The position numbers were made by a program, and so were the translations under genes. Positions 46,256 through 58,770 of a stretch of 64,000 nt of DNA are shown here, piece after piece. Position 1 is the stretch's first letter, and each line of letters begins with the position of its first letter. Under the pieces are notes generated by a model. The model saw only the letters and a list, made by a program, of their open reading frames with translations. It was not told the DNA's origin and ran no database searches. This stretch comes from Xestospongia muta (taxonomy: Eukaryota; Porifera; Demospongiae; Haplosclerida; Petrosiidae), in NCBI GenBank assembly GCA_963693285.1, contig OY848917.1, positions 6,210,118-6,274,117 of the forward strand, in the 5' to 3' direction.

Positions 46256-48896
46256 TTAATCCTTATTGAACTTGGAGACAGAGACACGCCCATCAATAAT
46301 TGACATCAGTTTAATGCGATGCAGTCTTGCTGACATACCAAGGTCCTCTTTGAGAACAGACTCGTCTAATTCTAACAGCAGAGTACCATCAATTTCTTCT
46401 TCAATAAATGTCTCTTTGTATTTACCTAATCCTATTTTTTCTAAGAATTGAGCAACCTAAATAGTTAAAAATATAGCTATTTGATACATTTTATTTACTT
46501 ATAAAATAGAATGAAGAATAATGAATGAAGCACCTATAATAATTGCACATATTTGTGATGAATGTATACATGTCTATTCATAAAATGTGACCTGGTTTGC
46601 GAAAAGGGACAACTTCTATCAAATCATTAAAAACACTTGCTTGTATGTAAGCAATTTTTTAATAAAATGCTTACTAAATTTTGCATTTCAAGTTATCTAA
46701 TGTTTTTAAACTGCAATATAATTTAGTAAACATCCATTGAAAAATGTATGGTTGTGCACATAACAACTGCATGTTTTAAGGATATTTTAACGGAAGTGGT
46801 CCTTTTTCGCAAATCAGCTTACAAATATAAAGCCACTATAGAATAATTACATGACTAACAAGTGTCAATCAGTATAGCGATGTTTACTACTATGTATGAG
46901 GCCTATTACTATGGAATTTATCACAGGAGACAGTCCTACATACCACACAGATGTTATTTCTAACATGATTGTCATGAAGCCGAAGATGGACATTCCAATT
47001 CCTTTTTCTATTTCTTTCATGCACGTCATATATTTGAAAATTTCAATTAACAACCTATTTGGTACAGAAGCTGAGGGTAGACATTACAATATATATACAA
47101 CATCAGGAACCAACCCCACTAAAACATTTTTGTGATGTTCAATTCTAAGAGAAGGCTTGTGGTACTTGCATCCTGCAGTCTAGTAAGTACTAAGAAAAAC
47201 ACAAAAAATTAGTAATGACGAAATAGGGAATAAGAAGTGGAATGTCCTTCCTTAGGTTCTGTATGATTACTATAGCATTTCCATTTTATGTACCTCAACC
47301 TATTTTGGAGGCATGCATGCAATCGAAGCAAATATTTGATATTTTAACTGTAATCAATATGTATTAATACCTCATCAACTGACATTTCCTTTAAATAAGT
47401 TTTATTTTCTTGGAGGGTTACAACAATTTCTTCTGTTTTCGTTTCTTTATTAGGCTTCTCTGTATAAGGACAAAAAAACAAACAAATAAATTGTACTGTT
47501 ATTGTATATGGATATTACATCAAGGGTATTTTATGATATATTAATGTGCTTTTTATGTACCATTCATTGTTTTCTCTAATCCATGAAGACGAGCGGTAAG
47601 TTGAACATTACTCTCCTTCAACTCAGATAACTGTTTTAGTAGCTGTTCTTTTTCAGGTGATGGAGATTCAACATTGTCTGCAACATTAGTACAAAACTCA
47701 GTGGAGGCATAAGAAGGATTGACTTCTGGAATTATTACTTCTGCTTTGGTTTTAGGTGAAATACTTTCAGAAGACGTTCGCTTTAATCTTGGAGGAATTG
47801 GTGGACGATCGTTTTTAGAACTGTCACGTGATTGACGAGGTGGAATAGGAGGAGGGCTGTTTATGTCAGCATGTTGCTCTGTAGGAATATGACTTGTTTC
47901 TACTCTGTGTGGCAACACTTCATATTCACATATATTAATATTGTGTATGCCATTTCTCCACTCATGTTCAGGAATAGACTTTAAAAGGTCTTGTTGTAGT
48001 ATTTTAGTTACTGGAGAAACATCAGTCATAACTTCAGTTAGAAGTGAGGGTTTGAGAATCTTTGCTAACCTCTGTGCGCCAATGCTCATTTCAATTTTAT
48101 CCTCTTCAGAGATTTGCATGCGTCGAACATCGATAGAAACAGAACTTATTATTTCAATAATGTTACTTGGGATGTTATCATAATCATATCTCTTAGGTGT
48201 AGCAATTATAGATTGAAGCAAGTGATAATTGTGGATTACTCCAATTTCCTTTTTGAACCATTTAGCAAGTTTTGTATCATTATGAGAGAGGGAGACATAA
48301 ATTGGTAACTGGTGATGTTCCAATAATTGTTGAAGATCAATAGCTATCGAAGATATTTGAGTTGTAAAATGACCTTTGCAAGAGTCTTCAAGACAAAGTG
48401 ATGTATTTGACTCTGGGTCAATGCAAAAAAGCTTCTTTCTCTTTCTACTTGAAGAATCAATCTTTTTAACAATTAAGATTTGACCTTTATGCAATGACTG
48501 AGATGAATCCTTTGAAAATGTACAGTTTTTCCCTACACTAACAACAGAAGGTGAAGGAACAGCTTTAATCAAATCAGCCACAGTAGCAAAATAATAACCT
48601 TCTTTGGCCTTTTCAAGATTATTGTGAGGATTATAAAGAACACTTGCCTTCACATGAGAACTAACTGGTACAACATAGTTATGTGATGAAAGTCTCACAT
48701 CAACAACTTTTGTTTCTCTCTTAAAATAAACATAAAGTAGTTGACCATCAAATAAAGCTCCACTGCACACTCCATAAATAGACTCATTAACTGCCAATAT
48801 TTGAGGTAGATGAGTGCCATATCTTTCTATAAAAGCACCCAAAGGCATTGGAAGAGCGTCCAATTCTTCATAAAACTGCTCGCTAGATACAGCCAT
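46256..48896 (-). CDS. CABIT-SAM adaptor-like protein, gene 6 (type III linker)
   Basis: Three exons are inferred on the minus strand: 48896-47561, 47459-47371 and 46456-46256; the product is 541 aa. The Met at 48896 (MAVSSEQFYEE) is preferred because it is shared with gene 7 and matched in gene 8; in-frame Mets lie 2 and 9 codons upstream. The CABIT module spans about residues 20-285. Its second cysteine is kept (C173, DSCKGHF) but the first is alanine (KASVLYNP). The linker has two class II SH3-ligand motifs, PPIPPR at 349-354 and 365-370. It then has a leucine-rich, likely coiled-coil segment (about 413-444, EKEQLLKQLSELKESN). SAM is residues 476-541: VAQFLEKIGLGKYKETF, then EIDGTLLLEL and LHRIKLMSIIDG. 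The 914-bp second intron carries repeats. An SH3-binding scaffold role is inferred. Confidence 0.85.
46588..46820. mobile_element. MITE in intron 2 of gene 6
   Basis: ACCTGATTTG family. The left end reads GACCTGGTTTGCGAAAAGGG, the right end CCTTTTTCGCAAATCAGC. Gene 7 lacks it at the matching position of its intron 2, so it came in after genes 6 and 7 split or was lost in gene 7. Confidence 0.7.
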
Positions 48897-50130
48897 TGAC
48901 ATTTGTTGTATGGAGGAGTACAAACCAAATACCGTATAGCACTATATTTTCGTTGTCTAAAATTTTGTTAATTATATAATTATATAAACGTTATCCTAAA
49001 AGATTTTTAATTTCCATGGCCTCCCTTTTTTAATTGATCACAAGCTTGGTCTTGTTGGCATTGAGAAGAGCTATTCTGCGTTAATAATAAGTCCTATAGT
49101 AGCTCTAATGATGGATCAACCTGTTATTCGTGAAGCCCAATCATTTTGGATCCCAATTTTACTGAACAAGTATAACGCCCTTTTGCTTGGATTAAATCTC
49201 TGCGTAAACAACAAACTCGACTGTTTGAAGCCAAGACCTAACTTGTGATTTGTGATCCATCAGGAATGGGAGGACTCGTGTGGTGAATAAAACGTCACAA
49301 TACAAGCCCAGCCTATTAATCGTCATTTTCTTTAGTAATTATGATGTCGATATTTTAATGACTACTGTGGGCGTAGCAGTGTTTATTAATAACTCGTTAT
49401 GGCACTCTATGTGAGGGGATGTCTGTTTTCAAGACAACAGGTATGGCTTTTCCAATGATATGAGGAATAATCTCTCCCATTTTGATAGGCGTGATATCAG
49501 GGTATTTGTCTAGTGCAACTAATCTTCAGGCCATGAATACCTCGAGCCCCCTACAGTCCACATATGCTGTACATATTTGTTTGGTAGGGAGGCTATGGCA
49601 TTGCAGAGATTAAATGAGTGTGTGTGAAATGTTGTACATAAATGCTTCCATTCTGTGGCATCACTATCTGATAGATCTGCTGCTCCATCCATCATGAGGA
49701 CAGTTGAACAAATGAGTGATCCATAAATCTGGTCAAATAGAATTGGGTGTGGTACTGGGATAATGATTTCTGGCTCATAGATTTTTGAAGGAATTAGAAG
49801 TTGGGCTGGAGGATGTTTCTTTAGCAGGAAGTCACAAACAGTTTTATTGGCTGTGCCATCTTCAGGAACAAGGCTGTCATGGGAAGGACACCTCCCTTTT
49901 TTGATCAGTAATCAGTCGAAGAGCTGTTTTAATTTTCCCCTCCATCATCAGTTTGGTACAGAAATATTATCATATCTCAAAGGTAAAAGACCGTGTCATT
50001 CATCTTGAATGCCATCTAGGGATCCTGCCATTATGGTGACATTGACCAGCTTCTTCGAGAAGGCCAAACCATCCAAAGGCAACCTATAAGAAAAGCCTTA
50101 AACTCAGAGAAGCACACTACTCCTTCCTTC
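48897..50130 (-). mobile_element. Upstream region of gene 6 with reverse-transcriptase retroelement fragment
   Basis: 48897-49430 has no gene; 49350-49400 is repeated upstream of gene 7 (54724). About 49440-50100 on the minus strand reads GSLICSTVLMMDGAADLSD, then DATEWKHLC and LCNAIASLPNKYVQHMWT. This matches the same part of the larger retroelement relic at 55.1-57.4 kb. It is truncated on both sides. Confidence 0.55.
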
Positions 50131-50312
50131 TAATACAAGAAAACATTTGAAGAGAAACAAATCACAGGATCTTTGCTGCTAGAAATTAATGATGAGATCT
50201 TAAAAGAAGATTTAGGTATAAGATATAGATGTTCATTGAAAACTTGATCATCTTAAGATAATGAGAGTTATTTAGGGGCGTGTATCAGTACAGGATGCTG
50301 CTATTATGTAAC
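50131..50312 (+). pseudogene. Decayed SAM exon of a gene 5-like copy
   Basis: It reads KYKKTFEEKQITGSLLLEIN then DEILKEDLGI. A short insertion and stop follow, then remnants of the last segment. The end (QDAAIM, then TAA) has the same read-through tail as gene 5, so it derives from gene 5 or its direct ancestor. Only this exon survives, placed in front of gene 7 as gene 5 is in front of gene 6. Confidence 0.75.
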
Positions 50313-50883
50313 AACATTAACAGGTTATATCCTGTGAATGTCCTTAACATATGAATTATATGTAGTTGTTTCACTGTTAAGTTGTTTGTCTTATATTAAT
50401 TATTTCATTGCATTCATGAATTAATTTAGTTTATACTAACAATATAATATCCATTAGCTTAAAGCCAATTTATAGCTTACATGGATGGATTACTATGGAA
50501 CATATATTTCATCTGAATTTGTCACTGTATAATTTGTTGGCAAGATATACCATATATATTATATATACAAAGCAACAATTATACAAATATTTGAGTAGTT
50601 AATTTAACCAAGATATGATTACACAGGCTACATGTAGCAAATTCTTGGATACAAACTGAAAATAACAGGATATACTGAGCTGGTATCCAAAGGATTCTTG
50701 TATCAACTAATGAGATTGACTAGTACAATTAGCATATTATAATTAATTTAATGAAATTGTGTGATATTAGCTACTTCTTAGTATCTTATCTTATACATTA
50801 CGTAACACAAAAGACCACACATCATCATCATCATAGTTCTAACAATTTGATATGCATAATACATATATTACATTAGTAATGAA
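50313..50883. repeat. Copy of the gene 5 3' flank
   Basis: Matches about 45412-45900 and supports a block duplication of the gene 5/gene 6 junction. A short (ATC)n tract lies at 50820-50835. No gene is seen. Confidence 0.6.
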
Positions 50884-51711
50884 CATAGGCGGCGCCAGGA
50901 TTGTAGGAAAGCCGGACAGCGAATTTTTCAGAAACTAATTAAAGTTATATGGGCGTGGCCAATTAATTGTTATTTTAGTAATAATACGTATTAATTGATA
51001 ATGAACATTATTACAACTTTTTTGTTTGCAAATAATGTCACAACATTATTCATGTTCTGACTCATGCTAGACCGCAAGTATGTTTTATATGTCGGAGTGA
51101 TGAAAATGACCATTCAGCTGTGCTGAAGTGATTCCAATGGTCATTGCTATCTGACACACTTGCACAACATTGCAAAGACTTCTGATACAGGTGACAACCA
51201 ATTGTAGAAACCATGATTGTCTTTCAATTGATGATGATCCCTGTCGTCCCTGAGTAGCATTTGCTTTGCTGTCAGCAACTCAACTTCAACTTCTTTGCCA
51301 GAGATCTTGTAATGACTAAGAGTGGCATACTAAGTCTTCTTACTAATTAGTGTTGTTATATCCTCTCATTCTATATAATAATAATAAATACAAATCTCAG
51401 ACATAAGATCTTTTGTTCCTTGGTTACAACACAACAGGTCCTTTGGTTTCTTGACAGATACTTAGCATCTTTACTGCCTCAATGTGGTGGATCACGTGCG
51501 GTACTCACACGTGAGCTAACACGTGGCTAGTCCTTGTAAAACCGAGAATACGAGGGGTTAAATTTTTGGATAACTCCGGTTAATAGCTATTTTCTTACCA
51601 GCGGCCGCCATTTTACTCGATTTTATTAGATCTAGTTAAGCGTAAATTAATAACCACAGCCATTAGCAAAAATTTTTACCAGGGCATTGCCTGACCCTGA
51701 CACCGCCTATG
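50884..51711 (-). mobile_element. 828-bp hAT element relic
   Basis: The ends begin CATAGGCGG on both strands, related to the ends of the 30.1-kb element. The flanks GTAATGAA and GTAACAAA agree at 6 of 8 positions, as expected of an aged target-site duplication. Within, the minus strand reads DIKTYLRSSMSQNM-type sequence near 51060-51100 (frame-broken: SLRHIKTYLRSSMSQNM across a shift) preceded by VCQIAMTIGITSAQ. This is the hAT C-terminal region. The gene 5/6 spacer lacks it. Confidence 0.7.
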
Positions 51712-51948
51712 GTAACAAAAACTGTTTATGATGTTTACTTTATTTCATCAAACAATTTGCTATGTACACACAACCAGTATAACCATATATTGTTAAATCA
51801 ACCAATTAGTTTTAATAGTGATGTATGTATAACTCAGCATACATGGTCAATATATAATTGATATTCTATTTTTAAGTATTATTTATTATTAAAATATTGA
51901 TTTAGTAAACATTAAAAAGACATAAAGTGCATAATTTTGAATATCTTG
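51712..51948. repeat. 3' flank of gene 7
   Basis: Copy of about 46060-46255 behind gene 6, including a TTAAATCAACCAATTAG MITE end near 51780. No gene is seen. Confidence 0.55.
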
Positions 51949-54612
51949 TTAATCCTTATTGAACTTGGAGACAGAGACACGCCCATCAATAATTGACATC
52001 AGTTTAATACGATGTAGTCCAGCTGACATACCAAGGTCCTCTTTGAGAATAGACTCATCTAATTCTAACAGCAGATAGCCATCAATCTGTTCTTCAATAA
52101 ATCTCTCTTTGTATTTACCTAATCCTAATTTTTCTAAAAACTGAGCAACCTAAAAAGATAAAACGCAGTTATTTCATACTTATAAAATAGAATGAATAAT
52201 GGATGAAATGTCTATACTAATTGCACATATTTTGTGATGAATATTCTAATTATGTATGTGTATTCATGAAATATGAAAGCCCTATATAATAATTACATGA
52301 CTATCAAGTATCAATGTGTGAGGCCCATCACTATGGACTTTATGACAGAAGACAGTCCTACATACCACATAGATGTTGTTTCTAAGATGATTATATAGTA
52401 GCCAAGAATGAACATTCCATTCCCTTTTTCTATTTTTTTCATGAACCTCATGTGGGTGCTTCTTGGTATAACTTGACTGATGATGTAACAACATGTCCTA
52501 TGATGACATCACTATGTGTCAGAGTTAATAATGTTAGGTTTGGTTTAGGGTTTAGGTGATGTCATCAATATTATGACATCATAATGTATCATTTCATTAT
52601 GATGTCATCATAGTCAAGTTACACCAATAACCACCCACCTCATGTAGATAAAAATTCCAATTAATGGCCCATTTGATTCGGAAGCTGAGGGTGGAGATTT
52701 ACAATACATAAACAAAATTAGGAACCAAACCCTAACTGGAAATATTTACTGATGGTCGATTCTAAGAGACGGTTCATGGTACTCGTGGTCAACTCTGCGT
52801 TCAAGTAAGAAAAGCCTAATAAAAATTGGAAATGGAGGACATGCCAAAAATGGAATAAGGAAATAGAATTCATTAACTGTGTCATTAATTGGAATATTCA
52901 AATATGAAATGGTGTGCAGAAGTAATAAGACAAATAAGGATTAGGAATTATAATGTTTGTCCTCTGCTTCTGTACTATCACATTTACATTTCACATACCT
53001 CAACTTATGTTGAAGGCATGCATGCAATCAAAGTGAATATCCGATCTATTTTAACTGTAATCAATATGTGTTAATACCTCATCAACTGACATCCCCTTTA
53101 AATAAGTTTTATTTTCTTGGAGGGTTACAACAATTTCTTCTGTTTTAGTTTCTTTATTAGGCTTCTCTGTATATATATAAGCACAAAAGAAAACAAGTTA
53201 AATAAATTGTACTGTTATTCTATATGGATAATACATCAAGGGTATTATATGATATATTAATGTGCTTTTTATGTACCATTCATTGTTTTCTCTAATCCAT
53301 GAAGACGAGCGGTAAGTTGAACATTACTCTCCTTCAACTCAGATAACTGTTTTAGTAGCTGTTCATTTTCAAGTGATGGAGATTCAACATTGTCTGCAAC
53401 GTTAGTACAAAACTCAGTGGAGGCATAAGAAGGATTGACTTCTGGAATTATTACTTTTGCTTTAGTTTTAGGTGACATACTTTCAGAAGACGTTCGCTTT
53501 GATCTTGGAGGAATTGGTGGACGACTGTCTTTAGAACTGTCATACAATTGACAAGGTGAAATAGGAGGAGGGCTGTTTATATTTGCGTATTGCTCTGTAG
53601 GAATATGACTTGTTTCTCCTCCATGTGGCAACACTTCGTAATCACATATATTAATATTGTGTATGCCATTTCTCCACTCATGTTCAGGAATAGACTTTAA
53701 AAGATCTTGCTGTTTTTTTTTAGTTACTGGAGAAACATCAGTCATAACTTCAGTTAGAAGTGAGGGTTTGAGAATCTTTGCTAACCTTTGTGCGCCAATG
53801 CTCATTTCAATTTTATCCTCTTCAGAGATTTGCATGCGTCGAACATCGATAGGAACAGAACTTATTATTTCAATAACACTACTTGGGATGTTATCATAAT
53901 CATATCTCTTAGGTGTAGCAATTATAGATTGAAGCAAGTGATAATTGTGGATTACTCCAATTTCCTTTTTGAACCATTTAGCAAGTTTTGTATCATTATG
54001 AGAGAGGGAGACATAAATTGGTAACTGGTGATGTTCCAATAATAGTTGAAGATCAATAGCTATCAAAGATATTTGAGTTGTAAAATGACCTTTGCATGTG
54101 TCTTCAAGACAAAGTGATGTATTTGACTCTGGGTCAATGCAATAAAGCTTCTTTCTCTTTTTCTTTGAAGAATCAATCTTTTTAACAATTAAGATTTGAC
54201 CTTTATGCAATGATTGAGATGAATCCTTTGAAGAAGTCCAGTTTTCCCCTACACTAACAACAGAAGGTGAAGGAACAGCTTTAATCAAATCAGCCACAGT
54301 ATCAAAATAATATCCTTCTTTGGCCTTTTCAAGATTATTGTGAGGATTATAAAGAACACTTGCCTTCACATGGGAACTAACTGGTACAACATAGTTATGT
54401 GATGAAAGTCTCACATCAACAACTTTTGTTTCTCTCTTAAAGTAAACATAAAGTAGTTGACTATCTAATAAACCTCCACTGCACACTCCATAAATAGATT
54501 CATTAATTGCCAATATTTGAGGTAGATGAGTGCCATATCTTTCTATGAAAGCACCCATAGGCATTGGAACAGTATCCAATTCTTCATAAAACAGCTCACT
54601 GGATACAGCCAT
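51949..54612 (-). CDS. CABIT-SAM adaptor-like protein, gene 7 (type III linker)
   Basis: Three exons are inferred on the minus strand: 54612-53277, 53166-53078 and 52149-51949; the product is 541 aa, the same length as gene 6 and its near copy. Start at MAVSSELFYEE by comparison; an in-frame ATG lies 12 codons upstream. The first CABIT cysteine is again alanine (KASVLYNP) and the second is kept (DTCKGHF). The first SH3-ligand motif has decayed (PPISPC at 349-354, losing P and R) while the second, PPIPPR at 365-370, is intact. The coiled-coil segment (ENEQLLKQLSELKESN) is kept. SAM is residues 476-541: VAQFLEKLGLGKYKERF, then QIDGYLLLEL and LHRIKLMSIIDG. Intron 2 (928 bp) holds a 185-bp MITE absent from gene 6. 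Confidence 0.85.
52453..52637. mobile_element. 185-bp MITE in intron 2 of gene 7
   Basis: The inverted ends (TGGGTGCTTCTTGGTATAAC / GTTACACCAATAACCACCCA) are about 30 bp with a few mismatches. CCTCATG flanks both sides (52446-52452, 52638-52644). The matching place in gene 6 intron 2 (near 47022) is an empty site. The interior repeats GATGTCATCA-type phrases. Confidence 0.85.
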
Positions 54613-55139
54613 TGAACTTTCTTTGTAGTACAGAGAAGTACAAACCAAATACCGTATTGCATCATATGGTCGTGGTTTAAAATTTTCTTGGTTCTGTAAA
54701 CCATAGATTAGTGACCTTAAATTGAATAATTACTGTGGGTGTGGTAGTGTTTCATTAATAACTCGTTTTAGCACGTGGTTAAGAACGTACTTCTCCGTTA
54801 AACCGTCTCTTTTACCCAATCTTCAAGGGCTATTGTCGATGACAGTTCTTTCTTCGTCCATAGAGGCTGCTAATAAAGAAGTAACAATAGAATTAAAAGC
54901 AAGTCATGAAGGAGCACTAATAATTATAATAAGAGAGGTCCTTGTGCGAAATACACACAAAAAGAAAGCCAAGATAGAATGTTATTTTATTAATAATAGT
55001 AATAGAGCATTTTAAAATAAAAAGCAAAAGTAATAGAATCAATAGAGTCAATTAGTAATAGAGTCAATAAAGTCAATTGGAGACTTTATGCAGTGACTAC
55101 TCTGCTGTGAGAGCATGGTCAATAGTCAGTCCTTCATGC
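54613..55139. other. Upstream region of gene 7
   Basis: 54720-54780 matches the upstream region of gene 6 (about 49350-49400). An open frame of 97 codons (54722-55015) covers it but has no recognisable domain and is not kept in the gene 6 copy. No promoter element was identified. Confidence 0.4.
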
Positions 55140-57400
55140 GTTAATGGATGGCAGGGTGATTGATGGAGGAGTGTGACCCACGAAGGTTCAGTATTTCAGA
55201 GTGAAGTAGTGAAAAACTTAGTCTTAATCTAAGCCAATCAAGTATTTGGCTGTAGGATTGATTGTGCTTGGTTGAAATTATAGAGGCCAGCATTTGTAAA
55301 TAACTTTGGCAGTGCCACCACCTATTGAGAAAACAAGATGTAAAAACAACCATTTTCAACTTCTATCACACATTGGTCATAAGCTCTTCTCTTCTCTTGC
55401 TCATTTTGTCTGTAGCGTGTGGTCTAATGGAAGAGAGCAATAGGAATGTGCGAGGGGGTTGAAAACCCTATAATCAAAAATGTATGCTGTCAGTCACTTC
55501 ACAAAAAACCCATGTCATCAAGGTGTGCACTAACTTCACTGTTAGCTAATTGATGATTAGTCTTTCATCTGTAATTGCTTGTAGAGTAGGTCCAATCCCA
55601 ACATTGTGGCAGACATTACTTATGAGATTGACAGTGATATCCCTGATTTCATTGTGGCAGATTGAAAGAAATCCACTATAGGGACAGCTTAGTACATCTT
55701 CAACATTAAATGTCTTGTTGCATATGCAGAAGGTGGCAATAAAGGTTGCCATCCATATCAGAGACAGAAAGGATCTTGGAAAGCTGCTTTATGATGGTAA
55801 TGCGATTGGCAGGGCAGTGAGCCAGCTGAATGTTTCACTCTCTTTTGATAATTTAACTGTTCTCTGTAAAGAATCTGGAAGAGTGCCATGTACAATATTC
55901 GCAGCAGTGATTTAAACCTGATGTTTAGCTTGGCAGGCTGCATTTTTTGTTTGAAATTGTTTGTCCATGGCTTCTATTAGAAAATTTTTGGACTGCTCAA
56001 TGGTTAGGTTGACAACTGTTGGTGTTACCTTGTGAGAGTTGTGGTATTGAATGGCTACTTGTTCAACTTGGTTTATGACTGTCAGCCCTCTAAGGCAGAC
56101 AGGAAGTGCCATTAGTTTTCTGACATTTCTATTGTACAGGCTTTAGACTGTGAGTGTTGGGAGGACACATTGACAAACAACTTCTTCCAATTTGGCTGAA
56201 GAAGATCTTTAATATCAGGAATTATAAGTGCTAGACATGTCCGCTTACTGGGCCAATCCATGTGTAAAAGTAGCACATGCTACATGAGGTTAGAAGACTG
56301 CTATTTAGGAGAGGTGTCAACTTCTCAAACCCATACAGCAACTTTCTCACAAATATAGGCTCTCCTAATATATATGAATATATGCCAAATGCAGCTCACA
56401 AACGCCTTTTGGCTTCTTTTGTGTTTGACACATACAAGTCTCTTGAAAAATGGTCTTTGCTCGAGAAAGAAACTCATCCTTGACAATCAGCCTGGTCTTG
56501 AGAGCATTTGGATAGTAACCATACTGAGGACCTATTTGGACAAGGTGGTCTGACCATTGTTGTAGAGCAGAAAAGTCACTAGATGCAGAAGCATTGTCAC
56601 TAACCCATGCTTGTTTTATGAATTCATTGGATAATTGATGGATAAGGGGAATCATTCCAATTGGCATGGACATAGCAAGAGGGTTGGTCCTCTTGTGTTG
56701 TGGCCTCTTGTGACAGGATGGTTTTTCCTTTAATGAAGACATTAATATCTGATTAATATGTGTTGATGAGCACTCTGGCAAGGGAGGGGCATAGATGGAG
56801 AATGTTTCTGGGTGTCATTAGGTGGTTAAATGGATTAAAGACAGTAGAGACATCTACTTGAATGACAGGATCAAAGTATGAGGAATTAAATCCCTAGTGC
56901 ATCGCATGTACTGCAGCCTTCTACCCACCTTCATGGCCAACACAAAGTTGGACTGGTCCAGCTGTATCCTGGATGTCTGTATTGAAAAAATGGCTATGGC
57001 TTTCCCAGAAATACGTGGAGTAGTCTCTGCTATTCAGATAGGCCTGTCTCCAGGCACTTTTCTAGTGCAATTAATCCACAGACCATGAATGACTTGAGGG
57101 CTCTATAGTCCAAATATGCTGTATGTAGTCATTGGGAAGGGAGGCTATGGCATTGCATAGATCAACTGATTGTACGTGGAATACTTTACACGAATGCTTC
57201 CATCCTGTGGCATCAATGCCTGATAGATCAGCTGTTCTATCCATCCTGAGGACAGTTGAACAAATGAGTGGTCCATCAATCTGGTCAATTAGAATTGGTT
57301 GTTACTCTGGGATGGTGCTTAATGGCTCATAGATTGCTGAAGGAACTAGAAGTTGGGTTGGAGGATGTTTCTCTAGCAGAATGTCACAAACAGTTTTATT
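55140..57400 (-). mobile_element. Reverse-transcriptase retroelement relic
   Basis: Reading the minus strand: near 57300-57130 GPLICSTVLRMDRTADLSGI then DATGWKHSC; near 56700-56500 NPLAMSMPIGMIPLIHQLSN, VSDNASASSDFSALQQW and IGPQYGYYPNALKT. Near 56110 ALPVCLRGLTVINQV; near 55740-55580 CICNKTFNVEDVLSCPYSGF then ICHNEIRDI. This order (GPSG-D region, QGDPLAM-like box, YADD box, zinc-knuckle-like tail) is a reverse-transcriptase family common in invertebrate genomes. I cannot name its clade. The active-site box is VSDN instead of YADD, and stops are frequent, so it is dead. A truncated sister piece lies at 49.4-50.1 kb. Confidence 0.65.
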
Positions 57401-57949
57401 GTCACAGGATAACACCTCCCTTTTCTGGTTATTGATCAGTCAAAGAGCTGCCTTAACTTTCCCCTCCATCATTTGTTTGGAGAATGAGTAGTGTGCCCCT
57501 ATGATTTTTAGCTTTTTCTTGTAAGTTGTCTTTGGATGGTTTGGCCTTCTTGAAGAAGGTAGTCAATGTCACCATCATCCCAGGACTTTAGATGGCATTC
57601 AAGTTGAATGATGCAGTCTTTTAACTTTGAGGTACCATGACATTTCTGTATGAGTAGTTATTGCCTACCTAGCAGATCGAAGTACAGAAATGGCTTTTAT
57701 TTACATAAGATTACACTTAAAACATATACTTGGGTACAATTAGTGCAGAATGTATTATGATTAACCAGAACACTCAGTATAAATACAAGTAGATACGTTG
57801 GAGGTTAATTTTTATAAAGCAGTTATCATGGAGTAAATTTACTTCAAAGATAAATGACAGAGCATTAGTATATCAAGGGTATAAATATGTTGAAAACAGG
57901 AGAGGATAAGATGGAAGAATATTTTGGAGTTGTGGTGCAGTGAAACAAT
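57401..57949. other. Spacer between two retroelement relics
   Basis: The first 220 bp continue the homology with 49830-50100, so they belong to the upstream part of the retroelement. Beyond about 57660 the bases lead into the gypsy integrase fragment. No gene is seen. Confidence 0.4.
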
Positions 57950-58745
57950 CACAAATCATGATGTCAGAATGTTCGAAACTACCCTGCCTTATTCACACTA
58001 CATTCCTGGTTGTGGCCATATATACCATGGAGCTGCATTTTTATTGACTTTGTTGGACCATTTAATGGTTTTACATTTCTAGTAATTGTGGATGTCTTCT
58101 CAAAGTGGTTGTTCCTGATGAAGTCTACCACAAGCAAGAGGACAATTGAGGTATTCTGTGCACTTTTCAATACTTTTGGTCTCCCTCAATAGATTACTTT
58201 CGACAATGTACCACAATTTACATCAAATAAGATATTTGCTAAATCTAATGTATCAAGCACATAAAATCATCACCCTATACAGACTGTTCACAAACAAAGA
58301 AGCTGAAATGTTTGTACAAATGGTGAAGAGGACATTGAAATGTTACAGAAGGGAAGAAGGAACCATCCATGAGAAGTTAAGCAATTGACTTATTTTTTCC
58401 CCTCCAAACACCACCAATGGAGTAACTCCTACCGAACTGTTTTAAAGAGACTCTTATGCACCAGACTAGATTTACCAAGATCATCTTGAAGAGTTGAATA
58501 CTAAACAAGCAGTCAGATTAGGAGAAGAATAGAAATGTAAGATGTAAGAATAGAGAATTTTAGGTTGGAGTTCCTGTTTTACTGATTAGTCTCAAATGAG
58601 AACCCAAATGGTTTAATGGACATGTTGTGGAGAAGACAGGACTAGTTTTATATAGAATTCATATTTAAGACAAGACATATTGATCAGTTACTAGCTGCCA
58701 CAAAGGACTTTATGTATCCAGAGAATGCTGGTACAGACATTACCA
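57950..58745 (+). mobile_element. Ty3/gypsy integrase fragment
   Basis: The frame reads IFIDFVGPFNGFTFLVIVDV, FSKWLFLMKSTTSKRTIEVF and LFNTFGLPQ, the integrase core around the first catalytic Asp (usually HVDFAGPF). After a stop, TFDNVPQFTSN carries the second (DNGPQF) box. Further on WRRQ and HIDQLLAATKDFMYPEN mark the integrase C-terminal end. The catalytic Glu region is eroded. Opposite strand to the relics at 4.9 and 15 kb. Confidence 0.75.
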
Positions 58746-58770
58746 GTACTAGTAACAATGACAATTCGGG

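Noticed and set aside
47941..48308. Plus-strand open frames across gene 6 (and the same at 53657-54024 in gene 7)
   Set aside because: Antisense shadows of the CABIT exon; conserved only because the exon is duplicated.
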